DNA of 64,000 bases from Brevibacillus humidisoli (GCF_020923435.1 NZ_CP087263.1:3367970-3431969), one strand, 5' to 3'. Shown: positions 51,766-60,871, counted from the first letter of the stretch. A program made the numbers and translations. The notes: a model not told the origin generated them from the sequence alone.

Positions 51766-52734
51766 TCACATCTGCTGCGGTGTTTGGGTGACGGCGATCG
51801 CGAGTGCTTCCTGGTAGACCTGTTTTAAGGGGACTCCTGCCCGTTCGGCCAAAGCGGCACAGTGCGCGTATTCCGGGGCTACCTGCACTCGTTCACCACG
51901 CAGGTAGCCTAGCTTGACCGTCACTTCTCCCCATCTGGTCTCTACCTGACAAAAGCGGCGTGCCAAACGATGACAGACGACAGGAAAGTAGCGAACACCA
52001 AATGTGGTTGTCTCTCGAAACAGCAGCTCTTTCATCACTTCCAGTTGGCTGGCATAGCACATCACCTGGACCATCGTGCCCGGTCGCCCCTTTTTCATTG
52101 TCATGGGAAAAAAGGAGACATCATTGGCACCGGCGGCAAAGAGAGCGGACATCGCATAAGCCATCCACTCCGGGCTGGCATCGTCCAGATTCACCTGCAG
52201 CAGAAACATCGCTTCATCGACATGTTCTTCCGTGTGATTCCTCTGTTCATGCACGATAGATGGCCCATCGTCTCTCTGACAGAGCAGCAAGCCTACACCA
52301 TCCGCTTCCACCGCATGCAGCACGGTGCCTGACAGCATATGATCAGTCCGTGCTCCCCATTCCCGGAGCCACAGCAGTGCCAATGGCGAAAAGAGCTCTT
52401 CTGCTTGCTGCCACCTGCGCACTTCCCAACCGGTCAACAACGGCAGCCACAGTGCAGGAACGGACAGCGGCACCACCAGCGGCGTCACCGCAACCGAGAG
52501 ACTCCGACCAATCAGATCGGACAGTGTGTACAGCGCTGCTTCTTCCTCCTGCCAAAACCCCTCCTCCCCCTGTCTCCGATACGGAAGCGAAGCTTCCACA
52601 ATACGACTGAGCCGCTCTTCATGTGAAGAGGGGCTGCCGTCACCTGCCTTTACCTGCGAGAAGTCCAACTGCTTCCATGCATTCAACAGCCGCTTCAGCG
52701 TCAGCGGTCGATCACTATGTATCCAGATCATCAT
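51766..52734 (-). CDS. LarC-like protein: degenerate N-terminal half plus LarC2 C-terminal domain
   Basis: Residues about 175-322 match the LarC C-terminal domain: VNLDDASPEWMAYAMSALFAAGANDVSF with NLDD at 182-185, the FPMTMKKGRPGTMVQVMCY block, RETTTFGVRYFPV and ERVQVAPEYAHCAALAERAGVPLKQVYQEAL. Residues 1-165 keep only traces of LarC1, such as EEAALYTLSDLIGRSLSV against VGALDSIVDIVGVALAL and ELFSPLALLWLREWG against the ELTTPTGAGIAAALVKQFG region. The metal and phosphate motifs are lost. It converges on larC1 with two bases between the stops. It may supply LarC2 function. Confidence 0.72.
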   Translation of the reverse strand: MMIWIHSDRPLTLKRLLNAWKQLDFSQVKAGDGSPSSHEERLSRIVEASLPYRRQGEEGFWQEEEAALYTLSDLIGRSLSVAVTPLVVPLSVPALWLPLLTGWEVRRWQQAEELFSPLALLWLREWGARTDHMLSGTVLHAVEADGVGLLLCQRDDGPSIVHEQRNHTEEHVDEAMFLLQVNLDDASPEWMAYAMSALFAAGANDVSFFPMTMKKGRPGTMVQVMCYASQLEVMKELLFRETTTFGVRYFPVVCHRLARRFCQVETRWGEVTVKLGYLRGERVQVAPEYAHCAALAERAGVPLKQVYQEALAIAVTQTPQQM

Positions 52735-52872
52735 CTCTTTTTAACCTCCCAGCAACGATCCCTCACCAGCATCATACACTATCACTTATGAGGTTGGAAA
52801 AAAATATCGGGATTAGTCTGCTAGTTGCTGGCAGAAACTATCTTAGGAAACCAACCCTGGAGGGGAAGACAG

Positions 52873-53904
52873 ATGCGGTTTATCCATCTGATCATCGCAT
52901 GCAGCCTGTGTATGCCGTTTGCGCCGCTATATGGCGGCGAACGAGCCGAGGCAGCAGCGATGATTTCTGAACCGGCAACGAAACAAACCTCTAAAGGCTC
53001 CTCTCTCACGCGGGAGCGAATGGAACTGTTTCAGTGGATGGAAGCCCTATATGGAGTCCCCTGGCACTATCTGGCTGCCATTGACCAGTATGAGCGGACG
53101 ATCAATAAGAAGCGGAAATCAGCACCTGTGACAGACCGATTGACAGCCATCACCATCCCTCCGGCTGTCTGGTCCGGCTATCTGAATCCGGAGGAGGATG
53201 ACACAGACGAATCATCCATTTCTTTCTTCGGTGGTATCGGGATTGACGGTTCCGGTGACGGACAGGCAGATCAACAGAACGACATCGACGTGCTGACAGC
53301 CATGATCCGTTTCTTATCCGATTTCGGCTATGCCCGTGAAGACTTTCGTATTGGTGTCTGGATGTACTACCGACGCGACCGCGCCGTCAAAACCATCGAT
53401 CAGTTTGCAGCAGTATACGAGAAATATCAAACGCTCCAATTGGATCAGCATGCTTTCCCCATCCCCAGACGATACACCTATAGCTATCGCAGCACCTGGG
53501 GCGATCCTCGCGGCTGGGGGGGCAGGCGAATCCACGAGGGAACAGACATCTTTGCCGACTACGGAACACCGGTACTGGCCACTGGATACGGCGTCGTTGA
53601 GGTAGTTGGCTGGAATCGATACGGAGGCTGGCGCGTCGGCATCCGGGACATGAACAATATTTATCATTACTTCGCCCATCTCTCTTCGTTTCGGAAGGGG
53701 TTAAAGGCTGGAGACATTGTCGAACCAGGACAAGTCATCGGGTACGTAGGCAGTTCTGGTTACGGAAAGCCTGGTACATCAGGGAAGTTTCCGCCCCACC
53801 TGCATTATGGAATGTACAGAGATACTGGCTCCGGTGAATGGTCATTTGATCCTTATCCCCAACTGCGGAGTTGGGAACGGGAGATGAGACGAAAGAAGAA
53901 ATAA
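52873..53904 (+). CDS. lytH: Spore cortex endopeptidase LytH (M23 family)
   Basis: The 343-residue protein has a signal peptide (about 1-26, ending AEAAA), a linker and a C-terminal LytM/M23 domain: RIHEGTDIFADYGTPV with His and Asp zinc ligands (about 222-237), HYFAHLSSF and PPHLHYGMY (about 312-320). In B. subtilis LytH (YunA) cuts L-Ala-D-Glu links to leave single L-alanine side chains in the spore cortex. The start follows GGAGGGGAAG. In B. subtilis it adjoins lipA; here a 7.5-kb block lies between. Confidence 0.92.
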   Translation: MRFIHLIIACSLCMPFAPLYGGERAEAAAMISEPATKQTSKGSSLTRERMELFQWMEALYGVPWHYLAAIDQYERTINKKRKSAPVTDRLTAITIPPAVWSGYLNPEEDDTDESSISFFGGIGIDGSGDGQADQQNDIDVLTAMIRFLSDFGYAREDFRIGVWMYYRRDRAVKTIDQFAAVYEKYQTLQLDQHAFPIPRRYTYSYRSTWGDPRGWGGRRIHEGTDIFADYGTPVLATGYGVVEVVGWNRYGGWRVGIRDMNNIYHYFAHLSSFRKGLKAGDIVEPGQVIGYVGSSGYGKPGTSGKFPPHLHYGMYRDTGSGEWSFDPYPQLRSWEREMRRKKK

Positions 53905-54025
53905 CCGATCGTACCCCACATCATGTCGAATAGTGCTTCAAACTGATGACAACGCACCCTCCGTTTAGCGGTTGCTTTCAAACCGCAACAGAGGAGAGCA
54001 TTATATAGACGAGGAGTGGTACATG

Positions 54026-54241
54026 ATGGCGAAGCCGGACAATCGTGCCGACAACGGAGAAAAGATGCAAAGAATGATCGACAACACGATGGAACACATC
54101 AGAGAGTCGCGTGACTATATGAAAGCGCACAAACAGGAAATGCCCGCCGATCAGCTTGCTGACATGCAAGCGAAAAACGAGCGGCGCGAGGAAAGCATTC
54201 AAAGCTTTCGTGCCGAGATTGAGGATGAAAACAGCAGATAA
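54026..54241 (+). CDS. tlp: Small acid-soluble spore protein Tlp
   Basis: The 71-residue protein starts MAKPDNRADNGEKMQRMIDNT and has the conserved end KNERREESIQSFRAEIEDE of the Tlp family of minor small spore proteins made in the forespore. Two ATG codons (54023, 54026) follow GAGGAGTGG; the second gives the usual MAKPD start. A SigG promoter could not be made out with confidence. A strong terminator follows. Confidence 0.9.
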   Translation: MAKPDNRADNGEKMQRMIDNTMEHIRESRDYMKAHKQEMPADQLADMQAKNERREESIQSFRAEIEDENSR

Positions 54242-54307
54242 GCTGTATTTCACCTATGTATGCTGTCCTTGGCATACCTTAGTGACGGAAAGTCTGATAC
54301 ATGGCAA

Positions 54308-54349
54308 CAAAAGCAAGGGGGCCCGTCAAAAACGGCCCTCTGCTTTTTT
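54308..54349 (+). terminator. Terminator of tlp
   Basis: AAAAGCA-GGGGGCC pairs with GGCCCTC-TGCTTTTTT, an imperfect long stem with flanking A and T runs, 67 bp after the stop. No gene is seen from here to 54458. Confidence 0.82.
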
Positions 54350-54458
54350 CGCAATCAATCGCTTTTCCTTTTCATCGATCGATCTGATGCCAGCAGGCGA
54401 GTGAGGAGATCAAATGCTGATGAGCTAGCCGGGGAAATCGTTTGAGACAACATCCCGT

Positions 54459-54707
54459 TCAACGCATTGGTTCACGTGTGAACAGCTTGGCTTGCGCCGC
54501 AGCCTTGGCGTACGCCTGCATCGTTGCTCCATCCAGACAATAAACCAGAAATTCCATTTCGTAATAGGCACCCAGCGCTGAAGAGGTAGCGAGAAAGAAG
54601 AAAGCGGGATACAGCGCTTCTCGCAGGGAGATTTTTACGAACAGGTGCAAGAGAAGGGGATCTGATGTTTTGATCAGATCGCTGCCCGTTTGTTTGATCG
54701 CATCCAC
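54459..54707 (-). CDS. Hypothetical protein, or the frame-shifted 3' part of the upstream gene
   Basis: The 82-codon frame begins at a GTG with no ribosome site, inside the last 34 bases of the preceding gene. It codes for a plausible protein with TSDPLLLHLFVKISLREALYP and GAYYEMEFLVYCLDGATMQA. Its composition looks coding. The lack of a start signal and the overlap suggest it could be the second half of one protein of about 210 residues split by a frameshift. Confidence 0.5.
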   Translation of the reverse strand: MDAIKQTGSDLIKTSDPLLLHLFVKISLREALYPAFFFLATSSALGAYYEMEFLVYCLDGATMQAYAKAAAQAKLFTREPMR

Positions 54708-55087
54708 ACCAAGCTGAGCACAAGCGGGTGGTCCTCTTTATCCAAACACCTCAGCAGATAGTTTCGCTCCCGCCCGATTGCGGCAAATTCTTCACAGTAG
54801 AGATAGACCGGCTGCTTTCGATTGAGCTGTTGCACCATGGAAAAAGAGCTGATAAATTTCTTTTCGACTGCGAGGTATTCCTGTTTTTCCACAGAATCCA
54901 TCGGCCAGTCAGCGCTGTAGTTTAAATGTACTTCTTCGACTTCCTCCGCCGTCAGGGAACGCGGGAACCGGCTCAATAGACAGGTGTGTTGCCCCTGATC
55001 AAACAGCTCATAGCGGACGTCGAGCGAGCCAAATGTTTGGATCAGGGCTGCACGTTCCTGGGGAGTTGCACTTGCGATGTTCAGCAT
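54674..55087 (-). CDS. Hypothetical protein, 137 residues, possibly truncated by frameshift
   Basis: The protein starts at ATG 55087 behind AAAGGATG with MLNIASATPQERAALIQTFG and holds LLSRFPRSLTAEEVEEVHLN and VQQLNRKQPVYLYCEEFAAI. The last ten residues (MRSNKRAAI) look unlike the rest and appear where the next frame takes over. No family is recognised. Confidence 0.65.
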   Translation of the reverse strand: MLNIASATPQERAALIQTFGSLDVRYELFDQGQHTCLLSRFPRSLTAEEVEEVHLNYSADWPMDSVEKQEYLAVEKKFISSFSMVQQLNRKQPVYLYCEEFAAIGRERNYLLRCLDKEDHPLVLSLVWMRSNKRAAI

Positions 55088-55222
55088 CTTGCTTCATCCT
55101 TTTCAAAAAATTTTCCTTTGGTATGGTGACCATATGTAAATCTTCTCCACTGTACAAAAAGCGCTTTGTCAAATGGTGTAGATTTTTGTCTAATTGGAAT
55201 TTTATTATTACTCCACATAACC

Positions 55223-55261
55223 ACAAAAAAACAGGGACCCCTTGTTCGACAAGGATTCCCT
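55223..55261 (-). terminator. Terminator of the ABC binding-protein gene
   Basis: On the minus strand AGGGA/TCCCT and an inner CTTGT/ACAAG stem form a hairpin followed by GTTTTTTTG, 16 bp after the stop. Confidence 0.87.
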
Positions 55262-55277
55262 GCTCACAATTCATCAT

Positions 55278-56327
55278 TTACTTCACAATCTCTGCCGCAC
55301 TCTGCTTCAGCTCATCCGGAATCGTCAGGCCAAACGTCTTGGCCGCTGTTTCATTGATGTACAGATCTGTCTCTTTCGACACCTCAACCGGGGTCTCTGC
55401 CGCTTGTGCCCCATCCAAGATGCGCGCTGCCATCTGAGCCGTCTGAACGCCCATCTCGTAGTAGTTGATCCCATGCGTGGCGACAGCACCACGTTTGACA
55501 GTGTCGACGTCAGAAGCAAATACGGGTACGTTTGCTTTTTGAGCGGCAATCAATACGCCTTCCACGGACGAGACAACCGTATTGTCGACCGGGATGAGGA
55601 TCGCCTGCACCTTGTCCAGGATCACCTGTGTTCCTACCTGTACTTCAGAGGAGTTGCTGATTCCCGACTTGACCAGTTCAATCCCTTTTTCCTTCGCCGC
55701 TTTCTCCAGCTCCTCCACCTGTACCTGGGCGTTTACCTCGGATGTGGTGTAGACGACACCCAACTGTTTGAGCTCAGGCACGAACTGCTGGATCAGATCC
55801 AACTGTCGTTCCATCGATACCTTGTCCGAAGTTCCGGTTACGTTTTTCCCCGGCTTCTCCAAAGTCTCGACGAGTTGTGCGCTTACCGGATCGGTAACGG
55901 TACTAAAGACGATCGGTACATCTGTAATCGCTTTGGCCACAGCCTGAGCGGATGGTGTGGCAATGGCCACGACCAGATCTTTCTTGTCACCGGAAAATTT
56001 CTGGGCAATCGAGACTGTGTTGGCTACCTCGGCGTGTGCGTTTTGGTAGTCCACCTCCAGGTTTTTCCCTTCCTCATATCCTGCCTCGGCCAAACCATCC
56101 AGGATTCCTTTGCGGACAGAATCAAGCGCAGGATGTTCCACAAACTGCGTTAACCCCAGTTGGATGACTTGGTCACTGTCAGCAGTGGCAGGCGGCTGAT
56201 CAGCCGGAGCGCCGGACGGTTCAGTTGCCTGGGAGCCGCACGCCGCCAGCGAGAGCATCGATACCGCAAGCAACACCGAAGCCAATCCCTTTCTCAGTCT
56301 CTCTCTACTCAGCTTGTCTCTTCTCAT
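55278..56327 (-). CDS. ABC transporter substrate-binding lipoprotein, TrpX/YcjX-like
   Basis: The 349-residue protein has a lipobox LSLAACGSQ (Cys at about 29) and the two-lobed fold of the TrpX/DUF534 family: QLGLTQFVEHPALDSVRKGI (about 50-70), PIVFSTVTDPVSAQLV and PVDNTVVSSVEGVL. Relatives bind tryptophan or tyrosine or other aromatic compounds for an ABC importer. No permease or ATPase gene is adjacent. The start at 56327 follows GAGGAGG by six bases. Confidence 0.88.
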   Translation of the reverse strand: MRRDKLSRERLRKGLASVLLAVSMLSLAACGSQATEPSGAPADQPPATADSDQVIQLGLTQFVEHPALDSVRKGILDGLAEAGYEEGKNLEVDYQNAHAEVANTVSIAQKFSGDKKDLVVAIATPSAQAVAKAITDVPIVFSTVTDPVSAQLVETLEKPGKNVTGTSDKVSMERQLDLIQQFVPELKQLGVVYTTSEVNAQVQVEELEKAAKEKGIELVKSGISNSSEVQVGTQVILDKVQAILIPVDNTVVSSVEGVLIAAQKANVPVFASDVDTVKRGAVATHGINYYEMGVQTAQMAARILDGAQAAETPVEVSKETDLYINETAAKTFGLTIPDELKQSAAEIVK

Positions 56328-56471
56328 CTTGTTTTCCTCCTCTAATCTCATAAAACGTTGCAAAACTATTTTCATATTATAGCATATTTTATGACTTGTG
56401 CTACCATCATCATCGCCCCGGTTAACATCTGGCGATCTCCTGGCGCTGTGATACGTTTAGTGGTTCGGTCT

Positions 56472-56502
56472 GACAAAAGAAAGTCCCCCGTCGGGACGGG
56501 GG
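56472..56502 (-). terminator. Terminator of yunB
   Basis: On the minus strand CCCCCGTC and GACGGGGG form an 8-bp stem with a two-base loop, then ACTTTCTTTTG, about 80 bp after the stop. The loop is very tight, so one or two outer pairs may be all that closes it. Confidence 0.7.
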
Positions 56503-56583
56503 TAAAATAAGGACATGATGGGGTAACTGCCATTTTATTTCCCATCGTTTTACTTTTTCAAACCTGTTTTTTCTCTGTGGATT

Positions 56584-57309
56584 CTAATCCGACTGCTCAA
56601 TTCCAATGTTTTTGTCCCCGGACATACGCGGTACGTCAGGCTTGCCATCGCTGCTGTCATAGAGGTATTGCGGCACTTCGCCAATGATCAGGGAATGGGT
56701 GATCGGAATTTTGGTGGTGACTGTTTTCTCATCGGTAGCAAACGGGATGACGATCCGCAGATCTACTTCAACAAATATGTACACAGTAGCCAGGACCATG
56801 TTGATGCCCGCTTCGTCCAACTCGGTCTCCAACCGGGTCTTCACGGAGCCGATCGGCACAAACGTCACCGGCAAGCGTGGGCCCATCTGTGCGAGAAAGC
56901 TGCTTCCCGTCGCCAAGCCAAGTGGAATATCGCGCCCCACATTTGTGTCTTCAAACTCTTTGAGCCTGTTCTGGATGCGTGAGGTAGTCTCGCCCACAAT
57001 CCGGGAGTACTCTTTAAAATTGAATTCATAGGCCTGGATCTTTCCCTCATTGTCTTTCTCTATCTTGACGATCTCATTGAAGTCAACACCTGTCTGGGCA
57101 ATCCGCTTGGTCACGGCATCAGAGATTGCCTGTTTGGCGAGCTGTTCCGCTTTTTGCGAAGCGAGAATCAACAGCGTCGGTTCGATCCTGTTTTCAACGA
57201 CTACCAGCATCTGGATTGTCAGTGCCAAAAACAAGACAAGTGCGATAAAGAAAGCTTTTGTCTTCGTCAATGGCCTGCGAATACGTCGACGTGCCCGAAA
57301 CACTGCCAC
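56584..57309 (-). CDS. yunB: Sporulation protein YunB
   Basis: The 241-residue protein has an N-terminal membrane anchor (about 18-40, KAFFIALVLFLALTIQML) and an extracytoplasmic domain with RIEPTLLILASQKAEQLAKQAI, NVGRDIPLGLATGSSFLAQMGPR and GINMVLATVYIFVEVDLRIVIPF. This is YunB, a SigE-regulated sporulation protein. I chose the GTG at 57309, seven bases after AGGAGGT; the longer start overlaps that site. Confidence 0.9.
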   Translation of the reverse strand: MAVFRARRRIRRPLTKTKAFFIALVLFLALTIQMLVVVENRIEPTLLILASQKAEQLAKQAISDAVTKRIAQTGVDFNEIVKIEKDNEGKIQAYEFNFKEYSRIVGETTSRIQNRLKEFEDTNVGRDIPLGLATGSSFLAQMGPRLPVTFVPIGSVKTRLETELDEAGINMVLATVYIFVEVDLRIVIPFATDEKTVTTKIPITHSLIIGEVPQYLYDSSDGKPDVPRMSGDKNIGIEQSD

Positions 57310-57470
57310 TGCCGCCACCTCCTACTTAGTACATCGTATGCGGCAAGGACAAAAATACGCCTGCCCCTAAAAGGCATGGCATGCTCACTCACTCGATTCT
57401 CGCGTGCAGATTGATACGGAGAGCAGGTTAAAACGCCTGCGAGAAAAAACGTGTGGCCGAAACAACGATG

Positions 57471-57500
57471 AAAAAACTGCGGCACTGGCCGCAGCTTTTT
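57471..57500 (-). terminator. Terminator of the Lrp family gene
   Basis: CTGCGGC and GCCGCAG form a stem with a four-base loop, flanked by AAAAAA and CTTTTT, 15 bp after the stop. Confidence 0.85.
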
Positions 57501-57515
57501 CTCCGCTATGCTCTG

Positions 57516-57953
57516 CTATGAAGTGATGTCAGGCAGTATGCATTTCTGTTCGATAGGCGATGACAAGACCAGCAGCGTTGTCGCTCTTCCGTACGCTTCT
57601 GCTTCATCGATGAATTGCTCCAAGGAGCGGGCCGAACATGTTACGACTTTGGTCAGATGGCTGTACGGCCCGGCAACACGATGACACTCAACCACATCGG
57701 GATGCTGCCCGCAGAAAGTAGAAAATCCGTTTTGTGAACGAATGTCAAACAACAGGTAGGCGGTGAGTTGTTTGTTTAGCTTCTCCGCGGTCACCGTAGC
57801 ACGGTACCCGGTAATCACTCCGCGCTCCTCCAATTTTCGCACTCTTTCGGCAGTCGCCGGCGAGGTCAGACCGACCGCCTTGCCTAGCTCGGTCATGGAG
57901 ACTCGTGCGTTTTGTTGGAGATGCATTAAAATTTTGCGATCAATTTCGTCCAC
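57516..57953 (-). CDS. Lrp/AsnC family transcriptional regulator
   Basis: The 145-residue protein has the N-terminal HTH (DEIDRKILMHLQQNARVSMTELGKAVGLTSPATAERVRKLEERGVITGY is residues 2-50) and a RAM/ligand domain with CHRVAGPYSHLTKVV. The GTG start at 57953 follows AAAGGTG by eight bases; the longer ATG lacks one. It is expected to sense an amino acid. The target is not clear from the neighbours. Confidence 0.9.
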   Translation of the reverse strand: MDEIDRKILMHLQQNARVSMTELGKAVGLTSPATAERVRKLEERGVITGYRATVTAEKLNKQLTAYLLFDIRSQNGFSTFCGQHPDVVECHRVAGPYSHLTKVVTCSARSLEQFIDEAEAYGRATTLLVLSSPIEQKCILPDITS

Positions 57954-58046
57954 GTCCCATTCACCTTTCCTTAGCGTCATGTTTTGGTGGTATCAAGTTA
58001 CGACAATTGCTGCCACATCGTGTTGTTGGATGGATTCGAGATGATG

Positions 58047-58619
58047 TCAGGGCAAAGGGATTGGCAATTGGTTCCGGTGACTTCCGTCTTTTGCACTAGT
58101 CTCGAACAGATACAGGACAAGCGTCGTATTCGGTTCCGCTTTTTTCACCTGGAAAGTGATCTCAAATTCTCCCCATTCCGGTGCGCCATGATCCGCCTGA
58201 ACATGTCCCTTCAGCAGTTCGTTATGCCCATCCTCTACGACGTAATCGACTACCCCTTCAAATACTCGTGCTTTTCCTGTTACGGTATACGAATCATCGC
58301 TGCCTTTTGTTACAACTACTCCTTGAAAGCTTTCATTCTGATACGTCTCACTCTCTCCCGCCTGTTTATCGTCCTCTTGCCCTGACGATCCCTCTCCGGA
58401 CTCCTCTGCTTGATCAGTGGAAGGTGCCGCCTCTGTATCCTGTTGTTGACTGGTATCCTCTTGGTCGGATGGACTGCCGCTCTGATCGGCGTGATCGCCA
58501 ACCACATCACCTGGTGTCTCTGTGGGAGTCGGATTCGGCGACGATGACGGCTCAGACGAACTGCACCCTTGCGCCAGCAACAGGCAGGCGGACATGATCA
58601 AGATGATAGGTTTTCTCAT
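58047..58619 (-). CDS. Lipoprotein with Gmad2 immunoglobulin-like domain
   Basis: The 190-residue protein has a lipobox LLLAQGCSSS (Cys at about 19), a 75-residue acidic, Ser/Gln/Glu-rich linker without hydrophobic residues, and a Gmad2 domain from about 97 (FQGVVVTKGSDDSYTVTGKA, FEGVVDYVVEDGHNELLKG, WGEFEITFQV). Gmad2 occurs in spore-germination and envelope proteins. The start follows GGGAGGAG. Confidence 0.88.
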   Translation of the reverse strand: MRKPIILIMSACLLLAQGCSSSEPSSSPNPTPTETPGDVVGDHADQSGSPSDQEDTSQQQDTEAAPSTDQAEESGEGSSGQEDDKQAGESETYQNESFQGVVVTKGSDDSYTVTGKARVFEGVVDYVVEDGHNELLKGHVQADHGAPEWGEFEITFQVKKAEPNTTLVLYLFETSAKDGSHRNQLPIPLP

Positions 58620-58767
58620 GATGGTAAACTCCTCCCATGAACGGTATTTCTCACACTTTACCCCGTATGTTATGACGAACATGTTATGCTGGACGTTACA
58701 TGATTCAGGTAAATTTTTCCTCATCTTCTCCATTCTTTATCCTTCTCGCATAGGTAGTCTTTCCAAA

Positions 58768-58802
58768 CAAAAAAGTGGAATCGGGTCGTTGCCCGATTCC
58801 AC
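58768..58802 (-). terminator. Terminator of the ABC export operon
   Basis: GTGGAATCGGG and CCCGATTCCAC form a perfect 11-bp stem with a six-base loop; on the minus strand TTTTTTGTTTG follows. Confidence 0.9.
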
Positions 58803-58895
58803 AATTCAGAGCTTGTTTCGTTCTTTCTTCTCCCATTGGATGAGTCACATATACGCCGCTGCCAGCCAGCCCCAGTAAGGGCGGAACGGTCTACC

Positions 58896-59927
58896 TTAAC
58901 GGGAACGGATTTCCTGCCGCATGAACAGCACATAGGAAAGCCCGAAACAGACCATTGTTGCCGCTATCAACCCGATCGTGTGCGGCCAAATCAACAGCAA
59001 GCTCTGTCCCAACGGCAGCGGACTGGGAATGGCGCCATAGATCTGCTCCATCGTCAGCGGCCCCAAACTGCGGACAGACGGTGTGAGCATGGTCGTTGTC
59101 GCTTCCGTAAACAGCTGGCTTGGCGATAATCTCAGCAAGTATCCGACAAACTGTTGGTGGCTGAGCAGGCTGCCTGCATCGATCGCCTGCTTGGGAAAAG
59201 TAGCGGTCGCGATCAGCTTGACGATCATGGTAAAGAAGACGCTGAAGAAAATCCAGACCGCAATGCTGGCCAGAGCCGATGTAGCCGGCTGGCGGAATCT
59301 GACGGAAAACAAAATGGACAGGTTCAGCCAAAATCCGACGTAGCAGATGCTAAGCAGCAGAAAAACGATGATCCGCCAGAACTCTTCCGGTGTGGGCGGA
59401 ATCCCGATCATCATCAGGCCCAACCCCATGACCAGAAAGCCCAACGCAAAAAACATGACGCTGATCACCAGCAGGGCTGCGACAAACTTGGCGTTTAACA
59501 CGTAGTCGCGATGGATTGGCTGGGAGAGCACCCGACTCAACGTCCCTTTGTTTCGTTCCGAGTTGACCGCATCGAAGCCGAGGCCGATCCCCAATAACGG
59601 ACCCAAAAAGCCAATGAAGGTCACGAACGACGGCAGCGTCCCGTCCGATACCGTGAACAGCTTGAGAAACAAAAACGACTTGAGCGAGTCATCCGATGGC
59701 ACAGCATCGCGGATGGACATCATCGCGGTATAGAGGGAACCGAAGCAGGTCAGCAGTACCAGCAGCAGCAAAATGTTAAAGCGCCAGCTATGCGCATGGT
59801 CTGCTACCTCTTTTTGTACGATGACCCAGAAAGGATGGCGCTCCTTGCCATCACCTCTTTTCACGGCTGCAGCGGGTCGGTCGAACCATCCGACCATCCC
59901 TCGAATCGCCTCCAATGCTTTACTCAT
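58896..59927 (-). CDS. ABC-2 type transporter permease
   Basis: The 343-residue protein has a cytoplasmic start and six membrane helices. The large region [26 protein letters not shown] after the second helix is typical of ABC-2 permeases of the NatB/GldF/NosY kind. The start overlaps the ATPase stop in ATGA. It forms an exporter with that ATPase; the NEW3 protein may be the extracytoplasmic partner. The substrate is unknown. Confidence 0.9.
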   Translation of the reverse strand: MSKALEAIRGMVGWFDRPAAAVKRGDGKERHPFWVIVQKEVADHAHSWRFNILLLLVLLTCFGSLYTAMMSIRDAVPSDDSLKSFLFLKLFTVSDGTLPSFVTFIGFLGPLLGIGLGFDAVNSERNKGTLSRVLSQPIHRDYVLNAKFVAALLVISVMFFALGFLVMGLGLMMIGIPPTPEEFWRIIVFLLLSICYVGFWLNLSILFSVRFRQPATSALASIAVWIFFSVFFTMIVKLIATATFPKQAIDAGSLLSHQQFVGYLLRLSPSQLFTEATTTMLTPSVRSLGPLTMEQIYGAIPSPLPLGQSLLLIWPHTIGLIAATMVCFGLSYVLFMRQEIRSR

Positions 59928-60868
59928 CTCACTCCCCCCCCTTCAAAGTAACGGTGATAAATCTCATCGAGGCCATACTGCTTCTGTGTCAAGTGAAGCA
60001 ACGAGGCGCCGCTTTCGACAATCGTACGGGAAATCTCGGCGGTCACTTCTTCCGTACAGTGGATGGTTAATCGCTGTCCGTCCGCCTCTACGCGATTCAC
60101 CCCGTCAACCTGCCGCAGGCTATCCAGCAAGCTGTCGGACATAGACGATACCCCTGCCTCAATTGCGACTGGTTCTGTTTCAAAGAGCTGCCTCGACAAG
60201 CTGTGGATATCTCCTTCGGCCAACATCCGTCCGGAGACAAACAGTCCTACCCGGTCGCAAATCTGCTGAACCTGATGCAGGTGATGAGAGGAGAGCAAGA
60301 CGGTGATTCCCTCATCACGGCTCAACTGCTGGATTAACTGCAGGAATTCGCGAACCCCCTCCGGATCGATCCCCAGGGTAGGTTCGTCGAGGATAATCAC
60401 TTCCGGCTGTTTGATCAGCACATCGGCCAACCCCAGCCGCTGACGCATCCCCCGGGAATACTTGCCTGCCTTTTTCTCCGCAGCGCCCTCCAGCCCCACA
60501 CGCAGCAGCAGCGAGGAGGCCCGCTCTTTTGCCTCCGTCCGGGATAGTCCGTTGAGCTGCGCCGTGTAGAGCAGGTTTTCCAAACCGGTCATATCCTCAT
60601 AAAACCCGACGTCGTCTGGCAAATACCCTACTTTTCGCTTTACCAGTATCGGTTGTCTCGTGGAGTTGACACCGCAGACATGGACTGACCCTGACGTTGG
60701 CTCCGCCAGTCCCAACATCATCAGGATGGTCGTCGATTTTCCGGCCCCATTGGGTCCGAGCAATCCAAAAATTTCGCCGCGGTAGATGGTAAGCGTCAGA
60801 CTGTCGACAGCCGTCTGTTCCCCGTATTGTTTGGTCAGCTCTGACAATTCGATGATCGGCTGCTTCAT
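59924..60868 (-). CDS. ABC transporter ATP-binding protein
   Basis: The 314-residue ATPase has Walker [13 protein letters not shown] (about 34-45), signature [15 protein letters not shown], Walker [16 protein letters not shown] and the H-loop LLSSHHLHQ. The C-terminal extension (about 220-314) is that of CcmA/NatA-type exporters. It begins 3 bp after the NEW3 protein gene and overlaps the permease gene by 4 bp. Confidence 0.94.
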   Translation of the reverse strand: MKQPIIELSELTKQYGEQTAVDSLTLTIYRGEIFGLLGPNGAGKSTTILMMLGLAEPTSGSVHVCGVNSTRQPILVKRKVGYLPDDVGFYEDMTGLENLLYTAQLNGLSRTEAKERASSLLLRVGLEGAAEKKAGKYSRGMRQRLGLADVLIKQPEVIILDEPTLGIDPEGVREFLQLIQQLSRDEGITVLLSSHHLHQVQQICDRVGLFVSGRMLAEGDIHSLSRQLFETEPVAIEAGVSSMSDSLLDSLRQVDGVNRVEADGQRLTIHCTEEVTAEISRTIVESGASLLHLTQKQYGLDEIYHRYFEGGGVR

Positions 60869-60871
60869 TTG

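Noticed and set aside
55242-56153. Plus-strand open frame of 303 codons
   Set aside because: It mirrors the TrpX-like lipoprotein gene on the other strand and reads as low-quality Arg/His/Leu-rich protein.
55088-56583. T-box or trp leader near the TrpX-like gene
   Set aside because: No T-box core TGGNACCGCG-like sequence was found; only the intrinsic terminators are visible.
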